Origin: IDS-8 sp964491485
GTDB taxonomy: Bacteria > Pseudomonadota > Gammaproteobacteria > Steroidobacterales > Woeseiaceae
Direction of reading: 5' to 3'
NCBI GenBank assembly: GCA_964491485.1
Contig: CAZBGV010000001.1
Location: 1-64,000 of the forward strand
DNA length: 64,000 bases
The notes under the pieces were generated by a model. The model did no database searches. It was given only the letters and a program-made list of their open reading frames with translations, and was not told the origin of the DNA. Position 1 is the stretch's first letter; each line of letters begins with the position of its first letter. Positions 8,752 to 16,322 of this stretch are shown in pieces. The position numbers and the translations under genes are program-made.

Positions 8752-9332
8752 ATCTGCGATCTCGGCAGCACCTGCTGGGCGACGGCCAGCAGGCGGGAGC
8801 TGATGGCGAGGCGGCTGGCGTCGGCCGCGTCCAGCGAGACCTCGAAGCGGATCCGGTCGTCGACCATGACGAAGTTGATGACGCCGCCCTGGCGCAAGCC
8901 GTCGCCGGACTCCGTAATCACGAGCACCGAGCGGGCACGCGCCGCCGCGGCGAGCGCCGGAAGGTCGGTCGCACCGTCCGCGCCGACAAACAGCATCTGC
9001 ACACCGTCCAGGGATTCGCCCGGCGCGAGCCGCCGCACCTGCACGACGCGGCCGTTCACGCGCCGGTCGCGGGTGATCTGCTCGAGGGCCGCCGCGACCG
9101 GCTCGTTCTGCAGGATGGCGATCGTCAGGGGCGCATCGGGCGGCAGCACCTCCGCCGGCCAGTCGACGTAGGCGCCGAAGTTGTAGAGGTACGCCGCCTT
9201 GATGTTCTGCTCGGGTGCCGCCCCGACCGCCTGGGCCCCCGCCGGGGCGGCGGAGAGCAGCAGCGCGAAAACGGCGAGGCGGAGCACGCAGATGCCCCGA
9301 CCCGTCCCGGCGCGTTGCTGCGCTGCCCTCAT
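8748..9332 (-). CDS. YfiR-family periplasmic regulator (DUF4154)
   Basis: A 194-residue secreted protein with a hydrophobic signal segment ending around APAGAQA. The mature part shows the YfiR/DUF4154 features: IKAAYLYNFGAYVDWP near the N-terminus, LTIAILQNEPV, a LFVGAD stretch and the terminal GVINFVMVDDRIRFEVSLDAA. In Pseudomonas, YfiR represses the diguanylate cyclase YfiN in the periplasm. Here the immediate downstream gene is instead a histidine kinase with a periplasmic loop, its likely target. The ATG at 9332 gives a complete signal peptide and lies 17 nt after the REC-EAL stop. Confidence 0.85.
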   Translation of the reverse strand: MRAAQQRAGTGRGICVLRLAVFALLLSAAPAGAQAVGAAPEQNIKAAYLYNFGAYVDWPAEVLPPDAPLTIAILQNEPVAAALEQITRDRRVNGRVVQVRRLAPGESLDGVQMLFVGADGATDLPALAAAARARSVLVITESGDGLRQGGVINFVMVDDRIRFEVSLDAADASRLAISSRLLAVAQQVLPRSQI

Positions 9333-9349
9333 CGCAAATCGCCGCACGC

Positions 9350-10516
9350 TCAGGCGGTGCGGTTCCAGTTCCTGGCGATGCGAGCGAACTGGTCGGCGGC
9401 GACGGCGGGGCTGACCAGGTAACCCTGCGCCCGGTCGCAGCCCACCGACTCCAGGTATTCCAGCGCGGAGCGCGTCTCGACCCCTTCGGCGCACACCTTG
9501 ATATTGAGCGCGTGCGCCATGTCGACGGTGGCGCGCACGATCGCCCGGGCTTCCTCGTCGCCGGGCAGGCCGCCGACGAACATGCGATCGATCTTCAGCT
9601 CGTCGAAGGGCAACTGGTAAAGCTGCTTCAGCGACGAGAAGCCCGTGCCGAAATCGTCGATCGACAGGCTCACGTCGTTCACGCAAAGGCGCAGGAAGAT
9701 GTCCATCGCCTTCGTCGGATCGCTCATGGCGCTCGATTCGGTGAGCTCGATGGTGAGCGAGCTGCCGGAGACGCCGTGCCGCTGCAGCAACGCGGCCACG
9801 CGGTCGGGAAAATCGAGATCCCGCACGAGGCTCGCGGAGAGGTTCACGGCCACCCCGATGCGCAGGCCGCCGGCCTGCCAGTCCGCCACCTGGGCCAGCG
9901 CGGCGTCCATGACATACTCGGTCAGCTCGTTGATCAGCCCGTAATCCTCGACCAGCTCGAGGAACTCGCCCGGGGCCAGCAGCCCGTGCTCGGGATGCAT
10001 CCAGCGCACCAGCGCTTCCGCGCTTTCGATCTTCCAGCCGCTGCCGTTGCGCGTGATCTTCGGCTGGTAATGCACGACGAACTGCCGGTCGCGCAGTGCC
10101 GACGTGAGATCCTGGTGCCCGAAGCTGCGATTGGCCTCCAGCGCTTCCTTGAGCCGCCCCTCGAGCTCGCTGCGCTGCAACGGCTTCTGCATCACGCCGA
10201 GCATGGACAGGCCGCGCGAGCGGCCGAGCTTCTCCGCCGTGTTCAGCACGCGCTGGTCCATGCCGCTGATGACGATCACCTGCGCCGGGACGCCGGTCTC
10301 TTCCACCTGCTGCAGGAGCCTGACGCCGTCGCTGCCGGGGATCTTGAGATCGAGGACCAGGACGGAGGGGCGGAACTCCCGCACCGTCGAGAGGAACTCG
10401 CCCGAGTGGTTCAGCGACTTGACCTGGAAACCGAGCGGCTCCGCGACGCGCCGTACCACGGTGCAGATGGCCGGCTCGTCGTCGACGACCAGCAGTCGAT
10501 TCCTTGCGCTTGTCAT
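9350..10516 (-). CDS. Response regulator with EAL domain (c-di-GMP phosphodiesterase)
   Basis: A 388-residue protein with an N-terminal receiver (about 5-125, Asp56 in VLVLDLKIPGSDG) and a C-terminal EAL domain (about 135-380). Catalytic signatures of active phosphodiesterases are present: EAL at 167-169 in SAEALVRW, DDFGTGFSSL, an AEGVET glutamate and QGY near the end. It should hydrolyse cyclic di-GMP to pGpG under phosphorylation control. It is the first gene of the five-gene minus-strand operon ending at 4888, so the operon couples a YfiR-gated kinase relay to c-di-GMP breakdown. Confidence 0.9.
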   Translation of the reverse strand: MTSARNRLLVVDDEPAICTVVRRVAEPLGFQVKSLNHSGEFLSTVREFRPSVLVLDLKIPGSDGVRLLQQVEETGVPAQVIVISGMDQRVLNTAEKLGRSRGLSMLGVMQKPLQRSELEGRLKEALEANRSFGHQDLTSALRDRQFVVHYQPKITRNGSGWKIESAEALVRWMHPEHGLLAPGEFLELVEDYGLINELTEYVMDAALAQVADWQAGGLRIGVAVNLSASLVRDLDFPDRVAALLQRHGVSGSSLTIELTESSAMSDPTKAMDIFLRLCVNDVSLSIDDFGTGFSSLKQLYQLPFDELKIDRMFVGGLPGDEEARAIVRATVDMAHALNIKVCAEGVETRSALEYLESVGCDRAQGYLVSPAVAADQFARIARNWNRTA

Positions 10517-10564
10517 CGCCGACCTGTCATCCGCCGCGGCCCGTGCACGCCGCCGGGCATTGTC

Positions 10565-10623
10565 GCCCGTCCGGACGTGCGGGGTCTGTGGTCTCCCTCA
10601 CACAATGAGCCCGTCCGGACGGG
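10565..10623. promoter_or_regulatory. Paired 13-bp repeats upstream of the REC-EAL operon
   Basis: GCCCGTCCGGACG occurs at 10565-10577 and again at 10609-10621, 44 bp apart. The second copy is part of a perfect 14-bp palindrome (10610-10623). They lie between the operon start (10516) and the aceK terminator, the position expected for a regulator site, but no cognate regulator is evident. Confidence 0.3.
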
Positions 10624-10631
10624 AGCCATGT

Positions 10632-10658
10632 GCAAAAATTTTACCGGCCAGGGGCCGG
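10632..10658 (-). terminator. Intrinsic terminator after aceK
   Basis: Read on the minus strand, a six-base-pair GC stem (CCGGCC/GGCCGG, loop CCT, plus-strand arms 10644-10649 and 10653-10658) is followed by TAAAATTTTTG. It lies about 50 nt beyond the aceK stop and separates aceK from the signalling operon. Confidence 0.55.
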
Positions 10659-10709
10659 GCGCTCAACGCGGCGGCCGCCTCTGGCGCCCGGCGCACGCGG
10701 GCGTGCCGC

Positions 10710-12473
10710 TCAGCGGTCCACGTACACGCCGCTGGCCGGCAGGCGCGTCGTGCGCGTCTTCGGGCTGTAGGGAAGGACCTCGAGCGCCTCGCCGCGCGCG
10801 AGCTTCTCCTGCAGGCGCGCCCACCAGCGCCAGGACAGGAGCTCCGTGTGATAGCGCCGGAACACGGCCTCGAGGGCCTCGCCCAGCCCCAGGAAGCGGA
10901 TGAACTCCTCCGGGAACACGTCGTGAGCGCCGACGAAGAACCAGGGTTCCGCGGACATCTCGTCCTCCAGCTGCGTGCTCTCCGGCAGCGGCCGGAACCG
11001 GCAATCCGTTACGAATGTAACTTCATCGTAATCGTAGAAGATCACCCGGCCGTGGCGCGTGACCCCGAAATTCTTGAGCAGCAGGTCGCCGGCAAAGATG
11101 TTGCTGAAGGCAAGGTCGCGTACCGCCTGCCCGTAGTCGATCACCGCGTTCCTTGCCTGCTCCGCGCCGGCGTCCGCGAGCCACAGGTCGAGCGGCACCA
11201 ACCGCCGCTCGATGTAGAGGTGCTCGACGAGCAGCGTTCCCCCGTGCAGGCGGCAATTCCTGCGGCAGGTTTCCAGCAACTCCTCGAGCAGCGCCGGCTC
11301 GAAGCGCGCGGCATCGAACGACAGGCGGCGGAACTCCTGCGCGTCCACCAGCCGGCCGGCCCGGTCGTGCCGGAACACGAGCTCGTATTTCTCGCGGACC
11401 TCGTCGCGACGGACGTTTTTCGCATGGCCGAAGTCGTCGCGGATGACTTTGAACACGACGTTGAAGGACGGCAGCGTGAACACCTCCATCACCATGCCGC
11501 GCGCGCCGGGCGCCCGCACGAACCGGTCGCTCGAGCGCTCGAGATGGCGCATCAGCGTGCGATAGCGCTCGGTCTTGCCCTGCTTGGCCCGGCCGAGGAC
11601 GGTGTACAGCTCCTCGATGGGCTTTCGCGGCATGAGCTCGCGCAGGAAGCGCACCGCGCTGCCCACGGTCTCGAGGTCCACGTGGAAATAGCTGCGCGTG
11701 AAGCCGAACAGCATGCTGACGTCGCTCTCCGAAAGGATCACGACGTCGGAAACGACGCCGGAGTCGGTGTGCGCGAACGGCAGGACGAGCGGGACCTGCC
11801 AGCCTGCCCCGAGCAGCCGGCCGACGAGATACGCGCGGCGGCCGCGGTAGAAGAGCGACGGGATGACCTCGACGCTCTGCGGCGCGGCGGAGAGACGGCG
11901 CTCGCGCCGGAAGGCGTCGATCTCGGCGGCGATGAACCGCGTGTGGGCGTCCGTGTCGCGGATATGCCGGGCGAAGGGGAGGTCCCCGAGCAGTTCCTCG
12001 AAGAGCAGCAGGAGTGAGCCGCGGTTCACATAGGCGCGGGTCGGCAGGGGCGCCGCCTCCGCCAGCGCCGGGTCCACGTCGAGCGCCAGGAACTCGACTT
12101 CCGGATCCACGCCGACCGTGTTGAAGATGCGGCGCGTGAGCGAGCTGAAAAACGTCTTGTAGAAACCCGCGTCGGGGCAGTCGCGGATGAGCCCTGCATA
12201 CAGCTCGCGGATGCGGCGCCACGATTCGCGGCGGGTCATGGCTTCGCCGAGCAGGGGCTCGAGGCCGTGGCGGGCCGCGGCGACGGAGCGGTTGTACAGG
12301 TCGATGCGGCTGATCGCGTCCTCGCGCGCGGCGCTCCAGTCGCGGGCGATGAAATGGTGCGCCGCGCGGCGGGTGATCTCGCGAAACGCGAGGTTGTACG
12401 CGCGAAACGCGTCGCAGACGTAGCGCGCCGCCACGCGTTCGACGGCGTTGCTCTCGTCCGCGCTCGCGGTCAT
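10710..12473 (-). CDS. aceK: Isocitrate dehydrogenase kinase/phosphatase
   Basis: A 587-residue cytoplasmic bifunctional enzyme that phosphorylates and dephosphorylates isocitrate dehydrogenase to divide carbon between the TCA cycle and the glyoxylate bypass. Length agrees with the family (about 570-600). Family stretches include GFYKTFFSSLTRRIFNTVG, FKVIRDDFGHAK and the C-terminal DYDEVTF and PWFFVGAHDVFPEEF segments. The ATG at 12473 gives an N-terminus typical of the family (YVCDAFRAYNLAFREITRRA follows shortly). No aceA or aceB lies nearby. It follows the rhomboid gene by 16 nt, so it may be the last gene of a long transcript ending at the 10632 terminator. Confidence 0.95.
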   Translation of the reverse strand: MTASADESNAVERVAARYVCDAFRAYNLAFREITRRAAHHFIARDWSAAREDAISRIDLYNRSVAAARHGLEPLLGEAMTRRESWRRIRELYAGLIRDCPDAGFYKTFFSSLTRRIFNTVGVDPEVEFLALDVDPALAEAAPLPTRAYVNRGSLLLLFEELLGDLPFARHIRDTDAHTRFIAAEIDAFRRERRLSAAPQSVEVIPSLFYRGRRAYLVGRLLGAGWQVPLVLPFAHTDSGVVSDVVILSESDVSMLFGFTRSYFHVDLETVGSAVRFLRELMPRKPIEELYTVLGRAKQGKTERYRTLMRHLERSSDRFVRAPGARGMVMEVFTLPSFNVVFKVIRDDFGHAKNVRRDEVREKYELVFRHDRAGRLVDAQEFRRLSFDAARFEPALLEELLETCRRNCRLHGGTLLVEHLYIERRLVPLDLWLADAGAEQARNAVIDYGQAVRDLAFSNIFAGDLLLKNFGVTRHGRVIFYDYDEVTFVTDCRFRPLPESTQLEDEMSAEPWFFVGAHDVFPEEFIRFLGLGEALEAVFRRYHTELLSWRWWARLQEKLARGEALEVLPYSPKTRTTRLPASGVYVDR

Positions 12474-12489
12474 CGCCGGCGCGGCCGGG

Positions 12490-13281
12490 TCAGCCGGAGG
12501 CCCATGGGCCGCGGCCGCCGCGCACACGGTGCCAGGCCTGCGTCGCGTGGTCGCGCTGCTTCCAGCCGTGGTACGGATGGCGCGCCAGAAGCTCCGCATT
12601 GCGGAACGGGAACACGAGCAGCGCGCCCGCGAGGAATCCGCCGACGTGCGCCCAGAACGCCGTGCCGCCGGCCCCGCCGAAGGACGTCAGGCCGCCGAGT
12701 AGCTGCAGCAGCACCCAGTATCCCAGCATCGCGACCGCGGGAATCGCGAACGTCGTCACGTAGAAGCCGAGGAAGACGAGCATGTGCACGTGCACGCGCG
12801 GATACAGGACGATATAGGCACCCATCACGCCGCCGATCGCGCCGGAGGCGCCGACCATCGGGATCGGCGACTGCGGGCTGGCGAGCACCTGGGCCGCGGC
12901 GGCGGCGACCCCGCAGAGCACGTAGAAAACGGCGAAGCGCAGGCGGCCCATCGCGTCCTCGACGTTGTCGCCGAAAATCCAGAGGAACCACATGTTGCCG
13001 ATGAGGTGCAGCCAGCTCCCGTGCATGAACATCGACGAGAGCAAGGTCTCCCAGTTCGACTCGCCGTCGACCGGGCACGGCAGCGGGCCCCGCAGCCCGG
13101 AGAGATCGACGCTCCCGAGCAGGTCGCCGGGGATGAGGCCGAGCCGGCACACGGAGTGCGAGAGCGCGGGCTCCGTGCCCATGCCCTGCAGGAACACCCA
13201 GGCGAGCACGTTGAGCGCGATCAGGGCCCAGGTCGTGACCGGCACGAGCAGCTGCGGGTTGTCGTCGCGGATCGGGAACAT
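12490..13281 (-). CDS. Rhomboid-family intramembrane serine protease
   Basis: A 263-residue polytopic membrane protein with the rhomboid active site: HLIGNMWFLW in transmembrane helix 2 (residues 92-101), the catalytic serine 146 in GASGAIGG and the catalytic histidine 212 in AHVGG. A roughly 45-residue periplasmic loop containing two cysteines lies between helices 1 and 2. Rhomboids cleave membrane-embedded substrates; the target is not predictable. It sits between an AI-2E-type permease (12-nt gap) and aceK (16-nt gap), suggesting co-transcription but no obvious functional link. Confidence 0.9.
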   Translation of the reverse strand: MFPIRDDNPQLLVPVTTWALIALNVLAWVFLQGMGTEPALSHSVCRLGLIPGDLLGSVDLSGLRGPLPCPVDGESNWETLLSSMFMHGSWLHLIGNMWFLWIFGDNVEDAMGRLRFAVFYVLCGVAAAAAQVLASPQSPIPMVGASGAIGGVMGAYIVLYPRVHVHMLVFLGFYVTTFAIPAVAMLGYWVLLQLLGGLTSFGGAGGTAFWAHVGGFLAGALLVFPFRNAELLARHPYHGWKQRDHATQAWHRVRGGRGPWASG

Positions 13282-13293
13282 GGCCGGGCTTCC

Positions 13294-14361
13294 CTAGCGC
13301 AGGGCGGCGTCCGGGCTGCTGCGCTGGTTCTCGAAGCTGTGCCAGACGGCGAAGAACAGCGCGGCGATGATGGGCCCGATCAGCACGCCGGACAGCCCGA
13401 ACATCGAGATGCCGCCCAGCGTGGAGAGCAGGATGATGTAATCGGGGAGCCCGGCGTCGCGGCCGACGAGCACGGGCCGCAACAGGTTGTCGACGAGGCC
13501 GATCAGCACGGTGCCGAGCACCACCAGCACGAGGCCCTTGACCCAGGAACCGGTCGCGATCAGCCAGATCGCCGCGGGGACCCACACGAGCGGCGGGCCG
13601 ACGGCCGGCACCAGCGCGAGCACCCCCATGACCACCCCCCACAGGATGGGCGCGCGCAGGTCGAGGATCCAGAACGTGAAGCCGCCGAGCGCTCCCTGGA
13701 TCGCGCTGATGAGGAACGTGCCCTTGAGCGTGGCGCGGGCCACCGTCGCGAAGCGGCGGCCGAGATGGTTGGCCAGCGCATCGTCGAGCGGCAGCGCCTG
13801 GCGCACGCGCTGCATGATGGTCACGCCGTCGCGCAGGAAGAAGAACAGCAGGTACAGCATGACGAAGAGCTGGAGGAAGAAGACGACCGTGCCCTGGCCG
13901 ATGACCAGCGCGTTGGTCGCGACCCACTGGCCGGCCGCCATGGCTCCGGCGGACAGGCCTTCCTGGATCCGCGCCAGGTCGACGTTGAAACGGTTCAGGA
14001 GCCCGGTGACGGCGGGGATGCGCTCACGCACCCAGTTGAGCGCGGCGGTCCAGCGGATGTTGCCCTGCCGGATGTCCTCGACGATCGCCGCCGCCTCGTT
14101 CGCCACGGCCAGCACGACGAGAAACACCGGGATCAGCACCAGGAACACGATCGTCGTCACCGTGATCAACGCGTCCAGCGACGACCGGTCCGGGATGACC
14201 CGCAGCATGTAACGCTGCAATGGCTGGAACAGCAGCGCGAGGACCATCGCCCAGAAGATCGGTTTGATGAAATCGGCGATGAGGCCGTAAAACGCGAGCG
14301 TGACGGCGATGAGCAGCAGGAAGAAGAATGCCCGATCGACCTTCATGCCGGACAAGGCCAT
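13294..14361 (-). CDS. AI-2E family transporter (PerM-like membrane protein)
   Basis: A 355-residue integral membrane protein. Hydrophobic segments cluster at residues 10-60, at about 60-80 and in the C-terminal half, separated by the amphipathic region around residues 85-150 typical of the TqsA/PerM superfamily. The family signature PxxGPPLVWVPAAIW is visible (VPAVGPPLVWVPAAIWL). Family members have been linked to export of AI-2, Na+/H+ exchange and other roles, so the substrate is open. It follows the ABC exporter permease gene by about 40 nt on the same strand. Confidence 0.85.
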   Translation of the reverse strand: MALSGMKVDRAFFFLLLIAVTLAFYGLIADFIKPIFWAMVLALLFQPLQRYMLRVIPDRSSLDALITVTTIVFLVLIPVFLVVLAVANEAAAIVEDIRQGNIRWTAALNWVRERIPAVTGLLNRFNVDLARIQEGLSAGAMAAGQWVATNALVIGQGTVVFFLQLFVMLYLLFFFLRDGVTIMQRVRQALPLDDALANHLGRRFATVARATLKGTFLISAIQGALGGFTFWILDLRAPILWGVVMGVLALVPAVGPPLVWVPAAIWLIATGSWVKGLVLVVLGTVLIGLVDNLLRPVLVGRDAGLPDYIILLSTLGGISMFGLSGVLIGPIIAALFFAVWHSFENQRSSPDAALR

Positions 14362-14402
14362 CCGCGATCTCCTGAGCGGGGGAGATTCCCATCATAAGCG
14401 GA

Positions 14403-15164
14403 TCAGGTCTTCAGGCGATAGCCCGTACGGAAGATCCAGCGCACTACCAGCAGGCAGCCGACCAGGAACACCCCCGTCATCGCGAGGCTGACGCCGACGC
14501 TCACGTCCGCATTCTCGTAGAAACTCCAGCGGAAGCCGCTGATGAGATAGACCACCGGGTTGAAGAGCGTGACCGTCTGCCAGAACGGCGGCAGCATGTC
14601 GATCGAGTAGAAGCTGCCGCCGAGGAACGCGAGGGGCGTGACGATCAGCATGGGCACGAGCTGCAGCTTCTCGAAACCGTCGGCCCAGATCCCCAGAATG
14701 AAGCCGAACAGGCTGAACGTCACCGCGGTGAGCACGAGAAACAGCAGCATCCACACCGGATGTGCGATCTCGACCGGCACGAACAGGCCGGCGGTCGCGA
14801 GAATGATGGCGCCGATGATGAGCGACTTGGTGGCCGCCGCGCCGACGTAGCCGAGCACGATCTCGACGAACGACACCGGCGCGGACAGGAGCTCGTATAT
14901 GGTGCCGGTAAAACGCGGGAAGTAGATGCCGAACGATGCGTTCGAGATGCTTTGCGTCAGCAGCATGAGCATGGTGAGCCCCGGCACGATGAACGAGCCG
15001 TAGCTGACGCCGCCGACCTCGGTGATGCGCGAGCCGATCGCCGCGCCGAACACGATGAAATACAGTGATGTCGAAATGACCGGCGAGAGGATGCTCTGCG
15101 TCACGGTGCGGCGCATGCGCGCCATCTCGAAGCGATAGATCGCGGCGACGCCGCGCCAGTTCAC
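14403..15164 (-). CDS. ABC-2 type exporter permease (YadH-like)
   Basis: A 253-residue membrane protein with about six transmembrane helices and the ABC-2 family layout, similar in length and style to E. coli YadH (256 aa): WRGVAAIYRFEMARMRRT at the N-terminus and PLAFLGGSFYSIDMLPPFW in the C-terminal half. The start is GTG 15164, which overlaps the ATPase stop (GTGA) and has an AGGAGG ribosome binding site; the longer in-frame extension is a shadow of the ATPase gene. With the ATPase it forms a half-size exporter whose substrate is unknown. Confidence 0.88.
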   Translation of the reverse strand: MNWRGVAAIYRFEMARMRRTVTQSILSPVISTSLYFIVFGAAIGSRITEVGGVSYGSFIVPGLTMLMLLTQSISNASFGIYFPRFTGTIYELLSAPVSFVEIVLGYVGAAATKSLIIGAIILATAGLFVPVEIAHPVWMLLFLVLTAVTFSLFGFILGIWADGFEKLQLVPMLIVTPLAFLGGSFYSIDMLPPFWQTVTLFNPVVYLISGFRWSFYENADVSVGVSLAMTGVFLVGCLLVVRWIFRTGYRLKT

Positions 15165-16192
15165 GACGGCTTCCTCCTCACGAGGTTCACGAAGATCTCC
15201 TCCAGCGAGCTCTGCGAAGTCCTGAGGTCGCTGTAGCGGATGCCCGCCCGGTTGAGCTCGGCGAGCAGCGAGGTGATGCCGGTGCGCTCGGCCCGGGTAT
15301 CGTAATTGTAGACGAGCTCCTGGCCATCGGCGGCGAGCTCGAGGTTCCAGTCGGCGAGCGCGTCGGGCACGGCGTCGAGCGGCGCCTGCAGGCTCAGCAC
15401 CATCTGCTTGCGGCCGAGCTTCTGCATCATCTCGCGCTTTTCCTCGACCAGCACGATCTCGCCGTGATTGATGACGGCGATGCGGTCCGCCATCTCCTCG
15501 GCTTCCTCGATGTAATGGGTCGTGAGAATGATGGTGACACCGGAGGCGCGCAACTCCCGCACGACTTCCCACATGTCCTTGCGCAGCTCGACGTCGACAC
15601 CCGCGGTCGGCTCGTCGAGGAACAGGATCTGCGGCTCGTGGGCCAGCGCCTTGGCGATCAGCACGCGCCGTTTCATGCCGCCGGACAGCGTCATGATGCG
15701 GCTGTCTTTCTTGTCCCACAGCGAGAGGGACCTGAGCACGTGCTCGATGTGCGCGGGATCGGCCGGCTTGCCGAACAGGCCGCGGCTGAACGACGTGGTC
15801 GCCCACACGGACTCGAACGTATCCGTCGCCATCTCCTGCGGGACCAGCCCGATCATCGAGCGGGTCTTGCGGAAATCCCGCACGATGTCGTGGCCGTCCA
15901 CCGTTACCCGGCCGCCGGTTGCGTTCACGATTCCGCACACGATGTTGATGAGCGTCGTCTTGCCGGCGCCGTTCGGGCCGAGCAGCGCCAGGATCTCGCC
16001 GCGGCGGATGTCGAGATCGACGCCCTTCAGGGCCCTGAAGCCCGACTCGTACGTTTTCTCGAGCTTCTCGACGCGTATGACGGCCGGCGCCGGCGCCGCG
16101 GCGGGTGCCGCCCTCTCCTGCAGCGTGGCATCCATCCGACGGGATGATACAGGCTCGCCGTCCCTGCGGAGACCGGCGCCGGCGTGGCTCAT
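15161..16192 (-). CDS. ABC exporter ATP-binding protein (YadG-like)
   Basis: A 343-residue ATPase with Walker A GPNGAGKTT, signature LSGGMKRR, Walker B ILFLDEP and the switch histidine in TTHYIEEAE. A C-terminal extension of about 90 residues is typical of YadG/CcmA-like exporters. The start at ATG 16192 overlaps the stop of the 33-codon gene upstream (ATGA), which supports it over ATG near 16135. It overlaps the permease gene by 4 nt. The MSHAG start adds a poorly conserved Ala/Pro-rich leader of about 38 residues before the ATPase fold. Confidence 0.88.
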   Translation of the reverse strand: MSHAGAGLRRDGEPVSSRRMDATLQERAAPAAAPAPAVIRVEKLEKTYESGFRALKGVDLDIRRGEILALLGPNGAGKTTLINIVCGIVNATGGRVTVDGHDIVRDFRKTRSMIGLVPQEMATDTFESVWATTSFSRGLFGKPADPAHIEHVLRSLSLWDKKDSRIMTLSGGMKRRVLIAKALAHEPQILFLDEPTAGVDVELRKDMWEVVRELRASGVTIILTTHYIEEAEEMADRIAVINHGEIVLVEEKREMMQKLGRKQMVLSLQAPLDAVPDALADWNLELAADGQELVYNYDTRAERTGITSLLAELNRAGIRYSDLRTSQSSLEEIFVNLVRRKPS

Positions 16193-16290
16193 GAGGCGAG
16201 CCAGAAGATCAGCCCGAGCAGCGAGGCCGCGAAGACGATGCCGAGTACGACGACACCGGGCTCGATTTCGAGGTCTGGATTGTTATCCAT
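16189..16290 (-). CDS. 33-residue single-pass membrane peptide between pump and exporter genes
   Basis: A short frame encoding a hydrophilic acidic N-terminus (MDNNPDLEIEPG) and one transmembrane helix (VVVLGIVFAASLLGLIFWLA). The ATG at 16290 has an AAAGGAA ribosome binding site about 10 nt upstream, and its stop codon overlaps the ATG of the ABC ATPase gene by the ATGA arrangement used between neighbouring genes. It lies 32 nt after the efflux outer-membrane gene. I do not recognise a family. The coupling and the membrane segment argue for a real gene, perhaps a small subunit or stabiliser of the ABC exporter. Confidence 0.6.
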   Translation of the reverse strand: MDNNPDLEIEPGVVVLGIVFAASLLGLIFWLAS

Positions 16291-16322
16291 GGCGATACTG
16301 TTCCTTTCTGCCTGTCTCTGGT

